A stretch of 64,000 bases of DNA from an uncultured Sphaerochaeta sp. (lineage in GTDB: Bacteria > Spirochaetota > Spirochaetia > Sphaerochaetales > Sphaerochaetaceae), in the NCBI RefSeq assembly GCF_963667405.1, contig NZ_OY763408.1:2193757-2257756 (forward strand), read 5' to 3'. Shown here in pieces: positions 34,148 to 42,477 of this stretch. Made by a program: the position numbers and the translations under genes. Below the pieces are notes generated by a model. The model saw nothing but the letters and a program-made list of their open reading frames with translations, ran no database searches and was not told the origin of the DNA. Position 1 is the stretch's first letter, and each line of letters starts with the position of its first letter.

Positions 34148-34393
34148 ATGCCAAGAAGAGACGGATCAGGTCCAATGGGTTACGGCCCCTTGTCGGGAAG
34201 GGGAATGGGCTTCTGTACCCGGCAACCCGGTTATGGAATGGGATATGGATACGGCATGGGCCGTGGGTGGAGAAGTGGTTATGCTGCTGTCCAGCCATTT
34301 TCCGGACAGGAGACACTCGCCATGCGTAAACGCATCCTCGAAGAAGAGCTGAAACAGGTGGAGACCCTGCTCGCCCAGGAACCCCAGAAATAA
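34148..34393 (+). CDS. DUF5320 family protein
   Basis: 81 residues; GGGAGG precedes the ATG at 34148. The N-terminus MPRRDGSGPMGYGPLSGRGMGFC, followed by a Gly/Tyr/Met-rich stretch (GYGMGYGYGMGRG) and a C-terminal coiled helix (MRKRILEEELKQVETLLAQ), is the DUF5320 pattern. These small proteins accompany NifX/NifB-type and MinD-type genes in strict anaerobes; function unknown. First gene of the cluster, behind the twin operators. Confidence 0.85.
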   Translation: MPRRDGSGPMGYGPLSGRGMGFCTRQPGYGMGYGYGMGRGWRSGYAAVQPFSGQETLAMRKRILEEELKQVETLLAQEPQK

Positions 34394-34403
34394 AAGGAAG
34401 CAT

Positions 34404-34784
34404 ATGCCGCGACCAAGAAAATGGAGACATGTCTGCTCACTGCCCCAAACAAGCCGCTTCGGCCCGCTCGGGGTTGGGGCTGGCGAGATGGAGCCGATAC
34501 TCATGAGTGTGGATGAGTATGAAGCCTTTCGTCTCATTGACTACGAAGGGATGACCCAACAGGAGTGCAGCACCCAGATGGGCGTGGCACGTTCCACGGT
34601 CCAGGGTATCTACGACAGTGCCCGCAAGAAGCTGGCACACTCATTGGTTGAAGGAAAACCCCTGCTCATCGAAGGTGGGGAGTACCAGCTCAACGATCAT
34701 GGTGGGCCGTACGGCCATGGCTGCGGTCGGGGATGCAGAAGAAGAGAACGCATGGAAGCGATGCGAGAAGGAGAACAAGTATGA
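34404..34784 (+). CDS. DUF134 helix-turn-helix regulator
   Basis: 126 residues. MPRPRKWRHVCSLPQTSRFGPLG and MSVDEYEAFRLIDYEGMTQQECSTQMGVARSTVQGIYDSARKKLA near 34-78 match DUF134, a sigma70-region-4-like helix-turn-helix family. A His/Gly/Cys-rich tail (HGGPYGHGCGRGCRRRE, near 99-115) may bind metal. As the only DNA-binding protein in the cluster it is the natural candidate to bind the twin palindromes at 34062 and 34102; that link is inference. Overlaps the next gene by 4 bp. Confidence 0.88.
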   Translation: MPRPRKWRHVCSLPQTSRFGPLGVGAGEMEPILMSVDEYEAFRLIDYEGMTQQECSTQMGVARSTVQGIYDSARKKLAHSLVEGKPLLIEGGEYQLNDHGGPYGHGCGRGCRRRERMEAMREGEQV

Positions 34785-35143
34785 TCATAGCAATTCCGGC
34801 AGAGGCGGACAGCCTGGACAGCGCGACCTGCGTATCGTTTGGCAGGGCACCCTATTACTGTCTCTACAACACAGAGACCGAGAGCAGTACGTTCATGACC
34901 AACCTTGCCGCAGAGAGTGCAGGTGGCGCCGGTATCCAGGCAGCACAGGACTTGGTGGACCAGAGCATTGCAAAACTCATCACATTCCGCCTTGGCGAGA
35001 ATGCTGCAAAGGTTCTGCACGCAGCAAAGATTGAGATGCTCAAAGCATTGAATCTGAGTGTAGCAGACAACATTTCTGCCCTGCAGGAAGGAAAGCTTGC
35101 ACCCCTGGGCGAAGTGCATCCAGGATTTCATCATGGGCACTGA
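34781..35143 (+). CDS. NifX/NifB-type dinitrogenase iron-molybdenum cofactor domain protein (first copy)
   Basis: 120 residues from the ATG at 34781. MIIAIPAEADSLDSATCVSFGRAPYYCLYN opens the fold, AAESAGGAGIQAAQDLVDQSIAKLI near 45-69 is the cofactor-domain core, and the tail EVHPGFHHGH is histidine-rich. The family (NifX, NafY, VnfX, the C-terminus of NifB and the orange protein ORP) carries metal-sulfur clusters. No nif genes are present, so a role in nitrogen fixation is unlikely. Overlaps the next ATPase gene by 11 bp. Confidence 0.87.
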   Translation: MIIAIPAEADSLDSATCVSFGRAPYYCLYNTETESSTFMTNLAAESAGGAGIQAAQDLVDQSIAKLITFRLGENAAKVLHAAKIEMLKALNLSVADNISALQEGKLAPLGEVHPGFHHGH

Positions 35144-36005
35144 CCTGACGGTGGCGGTGCTCAGCGGCAAGGGGGGGACGGGAAAAACCCTGCTCTCCGT
35201 AAATCTTGCGGCAGTGGCACAGAAGGCAACCTACATCGATTGTGATGTTGAGGAACCCAACGGCCACCTGTTTTTCAAGCCCACCATTCTATCCGAACAC
35301 GTCGTCTCCATCCCCAAGCCTGTCGTGGACCAGAGCTTGTGCGATGGGTGCCGCATCTGCACCGAAGCGTGTGCCTTCAACGCCCTTGCCCTCATCGGCA
35401 AGGAACTGCTGATCTTCAACGAGGTCTGCCACAGTTGCGGTCTTTGCACGGCGCTCTGTCCCAGGAATGCCCTCACTGAGGTGGCACAACCGCTGGGTGT
35501 GATACGTCGCGGCAACCATGGGACGGTCACCTTTGAGGATGGGATTCTTGACATCGGACAGAGTGAGGCGGTCCCCCTCATCAAGGCGCTTCTGAGAGAG
35601 AGCCACAAGGACTTGGTGGTCATCGACAGCCCACCGGGAAGCGGCTGCCTGGTAAGCGAGGCAATCTCGGGTGCAGACTTCTGCTTGCTGGTAGCCGAAC
35701 CCACTCGTTTTGGTGCGCACAACCTTGCCATGGTCCATGAACTGGTGCAGATCTTGGGAAAACCCTGTGCCGTGTTGCTCAACAAGACGGTGGAAGGGAC
35801 AGAAAATCCCAGCGAAGAGTATGCCCGATCCCACGGTCTATCCATCATGGGATCCCTACCCTATGACCGTACGCTGGCAACATTGACCAGCGAGGGGCTC
35901 ATAGCCAGCGAGCAGAGCGAGGACTATCACTTCTTCTTCTCCGGCTTGCTTGATACGATACGCAAGGAGGCAGCGGATGCATCAGATACTCATCCTCAGC
36001 GGTAA
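35133..36005 (+). CDS. MinD-type P-loop ATPase with inserted 2x[4Fe-4S] ferredoxin domain (first copy)
   Basis: 290 residues from the ATG at 35133. Deviant Walker A SGKGGTGKT at 11-19; switch region CDVEEPNGHLFF near 38. A ferredoxin insert follows, with CDGCRICTEACAF near 68-80 and CHSCGLCTALCPRN near 99-112, supplying eight cluster cysteines. Walker B region VVIDSPPGSGCLVSEAIS is near 169. This MinD-ferredoxin class occurs in pairs in anaerobes and in the orange-protein complex of Desulfovibrio. It probably loads or inserts a metal cluster using ATP. Overlaps the second copy by 29 bp. Confidence 0.92.
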   Translation: MGTDLTVAVLSGKGGTGKTLLSVNLAAVAQKATYIDCDVEEPNGHLFFKPTILSEHVVSIPKPVVDQSLCDGCRICTEACAFNALALIGKELLIFNEVCHSCGLCTALCPRNALTEVAQPLGVIRRGNHGTVTFEDGILDIGQSEAVPLIKALLRESHKDLVVIDSPPGSGCLVSEAISGADFCLLVAEPTRFGAHNLAMVHELVQILGKPCAVLLNKTVEGTENPSEEYARSHGLSIMGSLPYDRTLATLTSEGLIASEQSEDYHFFFSGLLDTIRKEAADASDTHPQR

Positions 36006-36852
36006 GGGCGGGACCGGCAAGACCACCGTCGCGAGTGCCTTCATCCATCTCTCCCAGGCAAAGGCCTATGCCGACTGTGATGTCGATGCCCCGAATCTGC
36101 ATCTGGTCATGGGCAGCTTTGAGACGGAACAAAAACAGGACTATAGGGGGCTGAAGAAAGCGTTCATCGATCCAGAGCTGTGCATCGGTTGTGATGCATG
36201 CAGACAGGTTTGCCGCTTTGATGCCATTGAGGCCGAACCCCAGTACCATGTGGTCAACATTGCCTGCGAAGGATGCCGAGCCTGCGCCTATGCCTGCCCA
36301 CAGGATGCAATCAGTTTTGTGGACTCAAAGGTCGGGGACCTTCGCCTGCTCGAACGCGGTGATGAGCACTTCAGCACAGCAACCCTGATCATGGGCAGCG
36401 GAACCACCGGCAAGCTGGTCACCCAGGTGAAAACCCAGCTCAAGCAGGCCGCCGACCCCAATGAAGTTGCCATTCTGGATGGAAGCCCCGGCATCGGCTG
36501 CCCCGTCATCGCATCGCTGAGCGGTGTAGACCTTGCACTTATGGTAGCCGAACCCTCGGTCAGCGGAATATCCGATCTGAAACGAGTGATAACGAGTGCC
36601 AGGCAGCTGCAGGTCCCGGTGGCGGTAATCGTCAACAAATACGATATGCATGAGCAAAAGAGTGCGGAGATCGAGGTCTTGTGCTTCAAGGAGGGCATCC
36701 CCTTCCTGGGCAAGATTCCCTACGACCGGGAGGCTGTACGTGCACTCAACCAGGGGCTTACCCTCGACCAGATCACATCGAGCAGCGCTGATGCGGTCAA
36801 GGCCATCTATTCTGCGACGCTTCGCCTGGTTAAGGAGACCATGAAAAAATGA
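35977..36852 (+). CDS. MinD-type P-loop ATPase with inserted 2x[4Fe-4S] ferredoxin domain (second copy)
   Basis: 291 residues; the start at 35977 has AAGGAGG inside the upstream gene. Walker A LSGKGGTGKTT near 7-17, CDVDAPNLHLVM near 34, ferredoxin motifs CIGCDACRQVCRF near 67-79 and CEGCRACAYACPQD near 92-105, Walker B VAILDGSPGIGCPVIASLSG near 164. Same architecture as its neighbour but clearly diverged, which suggests a heterodimer. Overlaps the MBL-fold gene by 4 bp. Confidence 0.92.
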   Translation: MHQILILSGKGGTGKTTVASAFIHLSQAKAYADCDVDAPNLHLVMGSFETEQKQDYRGLKKAFIDPELCIGCDACRQVCRFDAIEAEPQYHVVNIACEGCRACAYACPQDAISFVDSKVGDLRLLERGDEHFSTATLIMGSGTTGKLVTQVKTQLKQAADPNEVAILDGSPGIGCPVIASLSGVDLALMVAEPSVSGISDLKRVITSARQLQVPVAVIVNKYDMHEQKSAEIEVLCFKEGIPFLGKIPYDREAVRALNQGLTLDQITSSSADAVKAIYSATLRLVKETMKK

Positions 36853-37673
36853 ACATCACCAGCTTGTTGGAAAACACCAGTACACACCCTGATATCGCAT
36901 GTGAACATGGTTTGAGCCTGTACATCGAGACCAGCAGCAAGAACATCCTCTTCGATACTGGATCAAGCAGCCTCTTTGCAGAGAATGCCAAGAAGCTGGG
37001 CATTGACCTTGGCAAGGTGGATCTTGCAATCCTCTCCCATGGTCATTATGACCATGCAGGAGGACTGAAAACCTTCCTCTCGCTCAATGACCACGCTCCG
37101 CTGTATATCCGCAAGGAAGCCTTTGGTCCCTACTACTCCCAACGTGAGGATGGCCGGTACCACTACATCGGTATTGATACGGAGCTGCTGTCCAGCAGCA
37201 GACTCATCCTTACCGGTGCACTCACCCCGATTGCCGAAGGGATTTCCCTCTTTTCCAGGGTCGAAGGCACTGAGTTCGTTCCTACCGGCAACCAGAGCCT
37301 GTACCGAAAGGAGGGAGATTCCTACCTGCCTGACTCCTTCACCCATGAGCAATACCTGCTGATCGAGGAGGGGGAGACGAGGCTTCTGATCTCCGGTTGT
37401 TCCCACCGTGGCATCGTCAATATTGTGAAAAGTGCCACTGAGCACTGGGGCAAGCCACCCACCCATGTCATCGGGGGCTTCCACCTCTACAACCACCGAA
37501 CCGGGGAACCAGAGACACCGGAGGTACTGGATGCCATCGCCACACTCTTGCTCGCCACAAAGGCACGGTACTACACCTGCCATTGTACCGGAGAAGAGAA
37601 CTATCGCTACCTGAAGACAAAAATGGAAGATCATATCGCCTACCTTGCAGGTGGTGATGTGCTCACCTGTTGA
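36849..37673 (+). CDS. MBL-fold metallo-hydrolase
   Basis: 274 residues. LSHGHYDHAGGL near 62-73 is the HxHxDH zinc motif, GCSHRGIVNIV near 182 supplies a further His, and YTCHCTGEENYRYL near 242 carries the last ligand region. It resembles the dihydropterin-type MBL proteins that often accompany MinD/NifX-type genes in anaerobes and archaea. The reaction is unknown. Coupled to the second MinD-ferredoxin gene by an ATGA overlap. Confidence 0.88.
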   Translation: MNITSLLENTSTHPDIACEHGLSLYIETSSKNILFDTGSSSLFAENAKKLGIDLGKVDLAILSHGHYDHAGGLKTFLSLNDHAPLYIRKEAFGPYYSQREDGRYHYIGIDTELLSSSRLILTGALTPIAEGISLFSRVEGTEFVPTGNQSLYRKEGDSYLPDSFTHEQYLLIEEGETRLLISGCSHRGIVNIVKSATEHWGKPPTHVIGGFHLYNHRTGEPETPEVLDAIATLLLATKARYYTCHCTGEENYRYLKTKMEDHIAYLAGGDVLTC

Positions 37674-37689
37674 GCAAGGAAGGAGTATC

Positions 37690-38472
37690 ATGCAAGAACA
37701 CACGCATCAGGACATGAAGGCCGAGTTGAAGAACGGCAGCACCATCGGCAAAGTCATTGCCATCGTAAGCGGCAAGGGTGGTGTCGGAAAATCATCGGTC
37801 ACCAGTCTCTTGGCAACCGCAATGCGCAAGAAGGGATACGAGGTGGGCATCCTGGATGCCGACATCACCGGAGCATCCATTCCCAAGGCATTTGGGATCC
37901 ACAGCAAGGCAACCGGAGAGGAAGGCAGGATTGTGCCGGCAACCAGCAAGAGCGGCATCAGGATCATCTCGACCAACATGCTGTTGGATAGTGAGAGCGA
38001 GCCGATCATCTGGCGCGGACCTTTGATTGCCAATACCGTCAAGCTTTTCTACACCGACGTCGAATGGAAGCATTTGGACTACCTCTTTGTTGATATGCCT
38101 CCCGGGACTGGGGATGTTCCTTTGACGGTTTTCCAATCCCTGAATGTCGATGGGATAGTCATGGTCACCTCCCCCCAGGAGCTTGTCTCCATGGTGGTGG
38201 AGAAAGCTGTGAATATGGCAGCAAAAATGCAGGTTCCGATTATCGGCCTGGTAGAGAATTTCTCCTACTTTCTCTGTCCTGACAACGGCAAGAAGTACCA
38301 GATTTTCGGCGAAAGTCACATTGAAGCCATTGCCCAAGCCCATACACTGAAGGTTCTGGCAAAACTTCCGATCGATCGGGCTCTCAGTGAGGCCTGTGAC
38401 AAAGGAAGCATCGAATCATACAACGGCTCCGATATTGAGGAGCTTTGCAAAACCATAGAAATGAGGAAATAA
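37690..38472 (+). CDS. Mrp/NBP35-type Fe-S carrier ATPase
   Basis: 260 residues; the start at 37690 follows AAGGAGTATC. It lacks the N-terminal MIP18 domain of long Mrp proteins. Deviant Walker A VSGKGGVGKSS near 33-43, DADITGASIPKAFGI near 57, Walker B DYLFVDMPPGTGDVP near 131-145. The cluster-bridging motif, usually CPxC, reads FLCPDNGKKYQIFG, so one of the two cysteines is replaced by Asn. Predicted to hold or transfer an Fe-S cluster within the system of this operon. Confidence 0.92.
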   Translation: MQEHTHQDMKAELKNGSTIGKVIAIVSGKGGVGKSSVTSLLATAMRKKGYEVGILDADITGASIPKAFGIHSKATGEEGRIVPATSKSGIRIISTNMLLDSESEPIIWRGPLIANTVKLFYTDVEWKHLDYLFVDMPPGTGDVPLTVFQSLNVDGIVMVTSPQELVSMVVEKAVNMAAKMQVPIIGLVENFSYFLCPDNGKKYQIFGESHIEAIAQAHTLKVLAKLPIDRALSEACDKGSIESYNGSDIEELCKTIEMRK

Positions 38473-38475
38473 GGT

Positions 38476-38835
38476 ATGTTGAAAGTAGCGGTAGCATGTG
38501 AAAACAAGATGGTATGCGGACATTTCGGACATTGTGAGACCTTCGAGGTCTTCGAGACCGAAAATGGAAAGATTGTGAACCAAGAGAGTATCCCGAATCC
38601 AGGACACCGCCCGGGCTTCTTGCCCAATTTCCTCCATGAGATCGGGGTGAACACCATCATCAGCGGAGGAATGGGTGGCGGTGCTGTCGATATTTTCAAT
38701 GGCCACAACATTGAGGTAATTCTCGGAGCCCAGGGAGATAGCCGCAGGGTTGTTGAAGAGTATCTTGCTGGAAATCTGGCTTCCACCGGTAGCGTCTGCC
38801 ATGAGCACGCCCACCACGACGAGTGCGGCGAGTAA
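38476..38835 (+). CDS. NifX/NifB-type cofactor domain protein (second copy)
   Basis: 119 residues. MLKVAVACENKMVCGHFGHCETFEVFE holds a potential metal site (CGHFGHC), GVNTIISGGMGGGAVDIFNGHNIEVILGAQGDS near 57-89 is the family core, and the tail HEHAHHDECGE is His/Cys-rich. It is closer to ORP and archaeal NifX-like proteins than to nitrogenase NifX. Last gene of the cluster; three bp after Mrp and followed by a terminator. Confidence 0.92.
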   Translation: MLKVAVACENKMVCGHFGHCETFEVFETENGKIVNQESIPNPGHRPGFLPNFLHEIGVNTIISGGMGGGAVDIFNGHNIEVILGAQGDSRRVVEEYLAGNLASTGSVCHEHAHHDECGE

Positions 38836-38857
38836 CAAATCCTTCGCCCCGATTCCT

Positions 38858-38886
38858 AAACCCTGCCCTCTTGGACAGGGTTTTTC
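38858..38886 (+). terminator. Terminator of the MinD/NifX cluster
   Basis: AACCCTGCCC, TCTT loop, GGACAGGGTT with one mismatch, then TTTCTT. Confidence 0.9.
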
Positions 38887-39081
38887 TTGCACTTTGTGAA
38901 CAGATTTGTTGTCACTTTTGGTACAGATTCATCGTTTAAGGACAATAATCGCTTGTCAAGAACTGTTTTTAAGACATTTTTTGCATCGTGTTGCATAACT
39001 GACAACTTATATATTACTATTAGGTTGTCTAAACCTGAGACGTATTTTCTGACCAAAACAACACGAGGAGCACAATGAACA

Positions 39082-40209
39082 ATGATTGAATTCAAGAACG
39101 TAACCAAACGCTACGGGTCAAAAACCATACTGCATGACCTGAGCTTTACCATCAAAACCGGCGAATTCGTCGTGTTGATCGGTCCCAGCGGGTGTGGGAA
39201 AACCACGACCCTGAGAACCATCAACCGACTCATAGAGCCCAAACCAGGGACTGTCTTTATCGACGGTGAGGACGTAACCACACAGAACCCTGTCGAACTT
39301 CGCCGAAAGATCGGCTATGTCATCCAACAGATCGGCCTCTTTCCAAACATGACCGTGGAACAGAACATCTGCGTGGTGCCCAAGTTGCTCAAGTATTCCA
39401 AGGAAGAGTGTGACCGCATTGTTCGGGAACTGCTTGCCTTGGTTGACATGCCCTACGAGGAGAATGCTCACAAGTATCCCAGTGAGCTCTCCGGCGGCCA
39501 GCAGCAGAGGATCGGGGTACTGCGCGCCCTTGCAGCCTCCCCTCCCGTCATCCTGATGGATGAACCCTTCGGAGCACTTGACCCGGTTACCCGGGACAGC
39601 CTGCAGGAAGAAGTGAAGCGTATCCAGAAAAAGCTGAAGAAGACCATCGTTTTCGTCACCCACGATATGGACGAAGCCCTCAGGCTTGCCGACACCATCA
39701 TCTTTATGGACGGCGGGCACATCGTACAGATGGCCAGTCCCGAAGAGATGCTGCAGAACCCTGCCAGCAAGGTGATCAAGAACTTCATGGGCAAACATAT
39801 GAACGAGGACGGCCCGGTGGCCCCCTTGCTTGCCGAGGAGTTCATGAAGAAGAAGGTCTACAAGGTCTACAAGAGCGCCAAGACGCTTGAGTCCATTGAA
39901 CTGATGAGCAAGCGTGACATCAACAGCCTGGTGGTCATTGATGATGATGACACCTACCTGGGAACCCTCTCCATCGAGGATATCAAGGCCAGGGGCAAGG
40001 CAGGCCGCTCGATTGCAGAGCTGATCAGCAGCGAGACAATGACCGTGGGACGCAAGGATGACGCGAAGGATGCGCTGGACAAGCTGCTCTCCTCATCTTC
40101 CAACTACGTGGTCGTCCTCAACGACAACCGTACCGTTGCAGGCATCATCACCCGTACAAGCACAGCAAAGGCGATGGGCGAAGCCCTCTGGGGGGACCTG
40201 TCGGCATGA
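39082..40209 (+). CDS. opuCA: Glycine betaine/carnitine/choline ABC transporter ATPase (OpuCA type)
   Basis: 375 residues. Walker A GPSGCGKTT at 34-42, signature LSGGQQQRI near 136, Walker B VILMDEPFGALDP near 155-167. Residues about 255-370 hold a tandem CBS pair (VYKVYKSAKTLESIELMSKRDINSLVV; DALDKLLSSSSNYVVV), which in OpuA/OpuC-type systems senses ionic strength or cyclic di-AMP. GAGGAG lies 11 bp upstream. Starts a four-gene operon ATPase-permease-permease-binding protein. Uptake of osmoprotectants is expected from the family. Confidence 0.93.
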   Translation: MIEFKNVTKRYGSKTILHDLSFTIKTGEFVVLIGPSGCGKTTTLRTINRLIEPKPGTVFIDGEDVTTQNPVELRRKIGYVIQQIGLFPNMTVEQNICVVPKLLKYSKEECDRIVRELLALVDMPYEENAHKYPSELSGGQQQRIGVLRALAASPPVILMDEPFGALDPVTRDSLQEEVKRIQKKLKKTIVFVTHDMDEALRLADTIIFMDGGHIVQMASPEEMLQNPASKVIKNFMGKHMNEDGPVAPLLAEEFMKKKVYKVYKSAKTLESIELMSKRDINSLVVIDDDDTYLGTLSIEDIKARGKAGRSIAELISSETMTVGRKDDAKDALDKLLSSSSNYVVVLNDNRTVAGIITRTSTAKAMGEALWGDLSA

Positions 40210-40847
40210 AGTTGATCACCTTTTTCACCAACAACTCCCAGGCTATGCTCGCCAGTTTCGGACAGCATATCGCCCTGGTTCTGATTTCGGTGGGAATCGG
40301 CATGCTCATTGCCATTCCCTTGGGGATCCTGCTTACCCGACACAAGAAGGTTGCGGGATACGTACTGGCAATTGCCGGCATGGTGCAGACCATACCAGGT
40401 CTGGTGATGCTCGGATTTGCCCTCATTCTCATGGGCATCGGGACCCTTCCGGCCCTGGCAGTCCTTTCGATTTACTCGATCCTGCCCATCCTGCGCAATA
40501 CCTATACCGGCATCATCGAGGTGCTTCCTTCCTATAAGGATGCGGCAAAAGGCATCGGCATGACCAAGAGGCAAATCCTCTTCAAGGTCGAGCTTCCCCT
40601 TGCCCTTCCTGCCATTGTCAGCGGGATCCGCATCAGCGCCGTCTACATCGTCAGCTGGGCTACCCTTGCCGGCATGATCGGGGCCGGAGGCCTCGGAGAT
40701 TGGATCTGGACAGGACTGGCCACCTACAACACCGACTATATCCTGGCAGGGGCCATCCCCTCCGCCATTCTCGCTTTTGCGTTCAGTGCCTTCATCGGCC
40801 TGCTGCAAAAGCTCATCACCCCACGTGGGCTAAGGAGGAATGCATGA
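40206..40847 (+). CDS. opuCB: OpuC-type ABC transporter permease (first)
   Basis: 213 residues, about six membrane helices. IGIGMLIAIPLGILLTRH near 30, GMVQTIPGLVMLGFALILMGIGTLPAL near 57 and the EAA loop EVLPSYKDAAKGIGMTKRQILFKVELPLALP near 102-132 are typical of the ProW/OpuCB family. Joined to both neighbours by ATGA overlaps. Confidence 0.93.
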   Translation: MKLITFFTNNSQAMLASFGQHIALVLISVGIGMLIAIPLGILLTRHKKVAGYVLAIAGMVQTIPGLVMLGFALILMGIGTLPALAVLSIYSILPILRNTYTGIIEVLPSYKDAAKGIGMTKRQILFKVELPLALPAIVSGIRISAVYIVSWATLAGMIGAGGLGDWIWTGLATYNTDYILAGAIPSAILAFAFSAFIGLLQKLITPRGLRRNA

Positions 40848-41443
40848 GCGAACTGATGCGTGCAATCGCTGAACATCTTACCATTGTGGCTGTTTCCATG
40901 TTCTTTGCAGCCATCCTGGGTATCGCACTTGGAGTCATCTCCTACTGGAGAAGAAAACTCGGATCGGTGATCATCAGCATCGCCGAACTCATCCAGACCA
41001 TTCCTTCCCTGGCACTGCTCGCCCTGCTGATGATCATCTTCGGGCTTGGCGACCTGACGATGGGTGTTGCCCTCGTGCTCTATGCACTGCTTCCCATCAT
41101 CCGCAACACCTACACCAGCCTGACCCAGCTGCCACCGCACATCATTGACGCGGCACGCGGGATGGGCATGAGCAGAGCCCAACGCCTGATGAAGGTGGAG
41201 ATTCCCCTCTCCATCCCCATGATCTTCTCAGGGTTCAAGGTAGCCCTGGTCAACTCCCTTTCCATTGCCGTCATGGGCGTGCTCATCGGCTCGGGAGGCT
41301 TGGGATACATCATCTACCGCGGCATCCAACAACGGAATATGGACCGCATCCTGCTGGGAGCCATCCCAGTGGTGCTCATCGCCCTGCTCTTTGACTATCT
41401 GATGGGCAAAGCAGAAAAACGACTGATCAAACACACACGATAA
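40844..41443 (+). CDS. opuCD: OpuC-type ABC transporter permease (second)
   Basis: 199 residues from the ATG at 40844. Same permease fold as the preceding gene, with its own EAA loop (LPPHIIDAARGMGMSRAQRLMKVEIPLSIPM near 88-118) and GLGYIIYRGIQQRN near 150. The paired non-identical permeases are the hallmark of the OpuC arrangement. Ends 14 bp before the binding protein. Confidence 0.92.
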   Translation: MSELMRAIAEHLTIVAVSMFFAAILGIALGVISYWRRKLGSVIISIAELIQTIPSLALLALLMIIFGLGDLTMGVALVLYALLPIIRNTYTSLTQLPPHIIDAARGMGMSRAQRLMKVEIPLSIPMIFSGFKVALVNSLSIAVMGVLIGSGGLGYIIYRGIQQRNMDRILLGAIPVVLIALLFDYLMGKAEKRLIKHTR

Positions 41444-41457
41444 GGAGACCTACCACT

Positions 41458-42351
41458 ATGCACAAGAAAAAATTGACTACCATCGCAGCACTGCTGCTTG
41501 CAACACTCGCCCTGGCCTTTACCGGCTGCGCAAAGAGTGGCACCATCACCATCGGAAGCAAGGACTTCGGAGAGAACATCGTCATCGGCGAGATGCTCGC
41601 CCAACTGGTGGAAGCCCATACCGATCTGAAGGTAAACCGCAAACTGAACCTCGGTGGCACCTTTGTCAACTTCAATGCGATCAAGAACGACCAGATTGAT
41701 GTCTATCCCGAGTACACCGGGACCGGCCTCACCGCCCACCTCAAGATGGACGTAATCAACGATGCAGACCAGTCCTACCAGATTGTCCAGGAAGAGTTTG
41801 CCAAACAATTTGACATTGCCTGGCTTGCTCCGTTCGGTTTCAACAATACCTACACCTTGGCGGTGACTCCGGAAGTCTATGAGGCCTACGGCGTTGAGAC
41901 CTACAGTGACCTGGTCCCGAATGCGAGCGATCTGGTCTTTGGGGCCGAACATGAGTTCTTTGACCGTCAGGACGGCTTTGAGGGCCTGGCGAAACTGTAC
42001 GGGCTCACCTTCAAGGGCGACCCGATGAAGCTCAATGCCTCCTTGAAGTATCAGGCGATCGGACGCGGAGACATGGATGTCACCAACGCATTCGCCACCG
42101 ATGGTCCGATCAAGCAGTACAACCTCAAGGTTCTCACCGATGACCTTGGCTTCTTCCCTCCCTACTATGCAGCACCAATCGTGCGCCAGGAGGTGTTGGA
42201 GAAGCACCCTGAACTCAAGGATGTACTGAATATGCTTGCAGGCAAACTCGATGATGCTACCATGACCGAGCTCAATTACCTGGTGGACGTGGAAGGAAAG
42301 GCAGTGGAACAGGTTGCCGCTGACTTCCTCAAGTCTCAGAACCTCGTGTAG
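41458..42351 (+). CDS. opuCC: Glycine betaine/choline-type substrate-binding lipoprotein
   Basis: 297 residues; TAAGGAG lies upstream. Residues 1-23 form a lipoprotein signal (lipobox FTGC). The mature part is an OsmF/OpuCC-type binding protein: TIGSKDFGENIVIGEMLAQLVE, then NFNAIKNDQIDVYPEYTGTGL near 78-98 and GRGDMDVTNAFATDGPIKQYNLKVLTDD near 203. The periplasmic protein delivers quaternary amines to OpuCB/CD. Last gene; a strong terminator follows. Confidence 0.93.
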   Translation: MHKKKLTTIAALLLATLALAFTGCAKSGTITIGSKDFGENIVIGEMLAQLVEAHTDLKVNRKLNLGGTFVNFNAIKNDQIDVYPEYTGTGLTAHLKMDVINDADQSYQIVQEEFAKQFDIAWLAPFGFNNTYTLAVTPEVYEAYGVETYSDLVPNASDLVFGAEHEFFDRQDGFEGLAKLYGLTFKGDPMKLNASLKYQAIGRGDMDVTNAFATDGPIKQYNLKVLTDDLGFFPPYYAAPIVRQEVLEKHPELKDVLNMLAGKLDDATMTELNYLVDVEGKAVEQVAADFLKSQNLV

Positions 42352-42373
42352 CCACCCTATCAGGGAGCTCTCT

Positions 42374-42413
42374 CGGGAGCAGGGGCAGTTGCCTCTGCTC
42401 CCGAACTTTCTTT
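42374..42413 (+). terminator. Terminator of the opuC operon
   Basis: CGGGAGCAGGGGC and GCCTCTGCTCCCG form a 13-bp stem (one G-U) around AGTT, followed by AACTTTCTTT. Confidence 0.9.
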
Positions 42414-42477
42414 CCGTGGTTGCAGCAACAGGGGAAAGCCTCCATACTGTGCCTTCATATCAGCTTAGGAGTTGTCC

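Noticed and set aside
34148..38835. Nitrogen-fixation cluster
   Set aside because: NifX-type domains alone are not diagnostic; no nifHDK or nifEN genes are present in the window.
39001..39029. GACAAC/GTTGTC inverted repeat upstream of opuCA
   Set aside because: Only six base pairs with a 17-bp gap and no second copy; too weak to call an operator.
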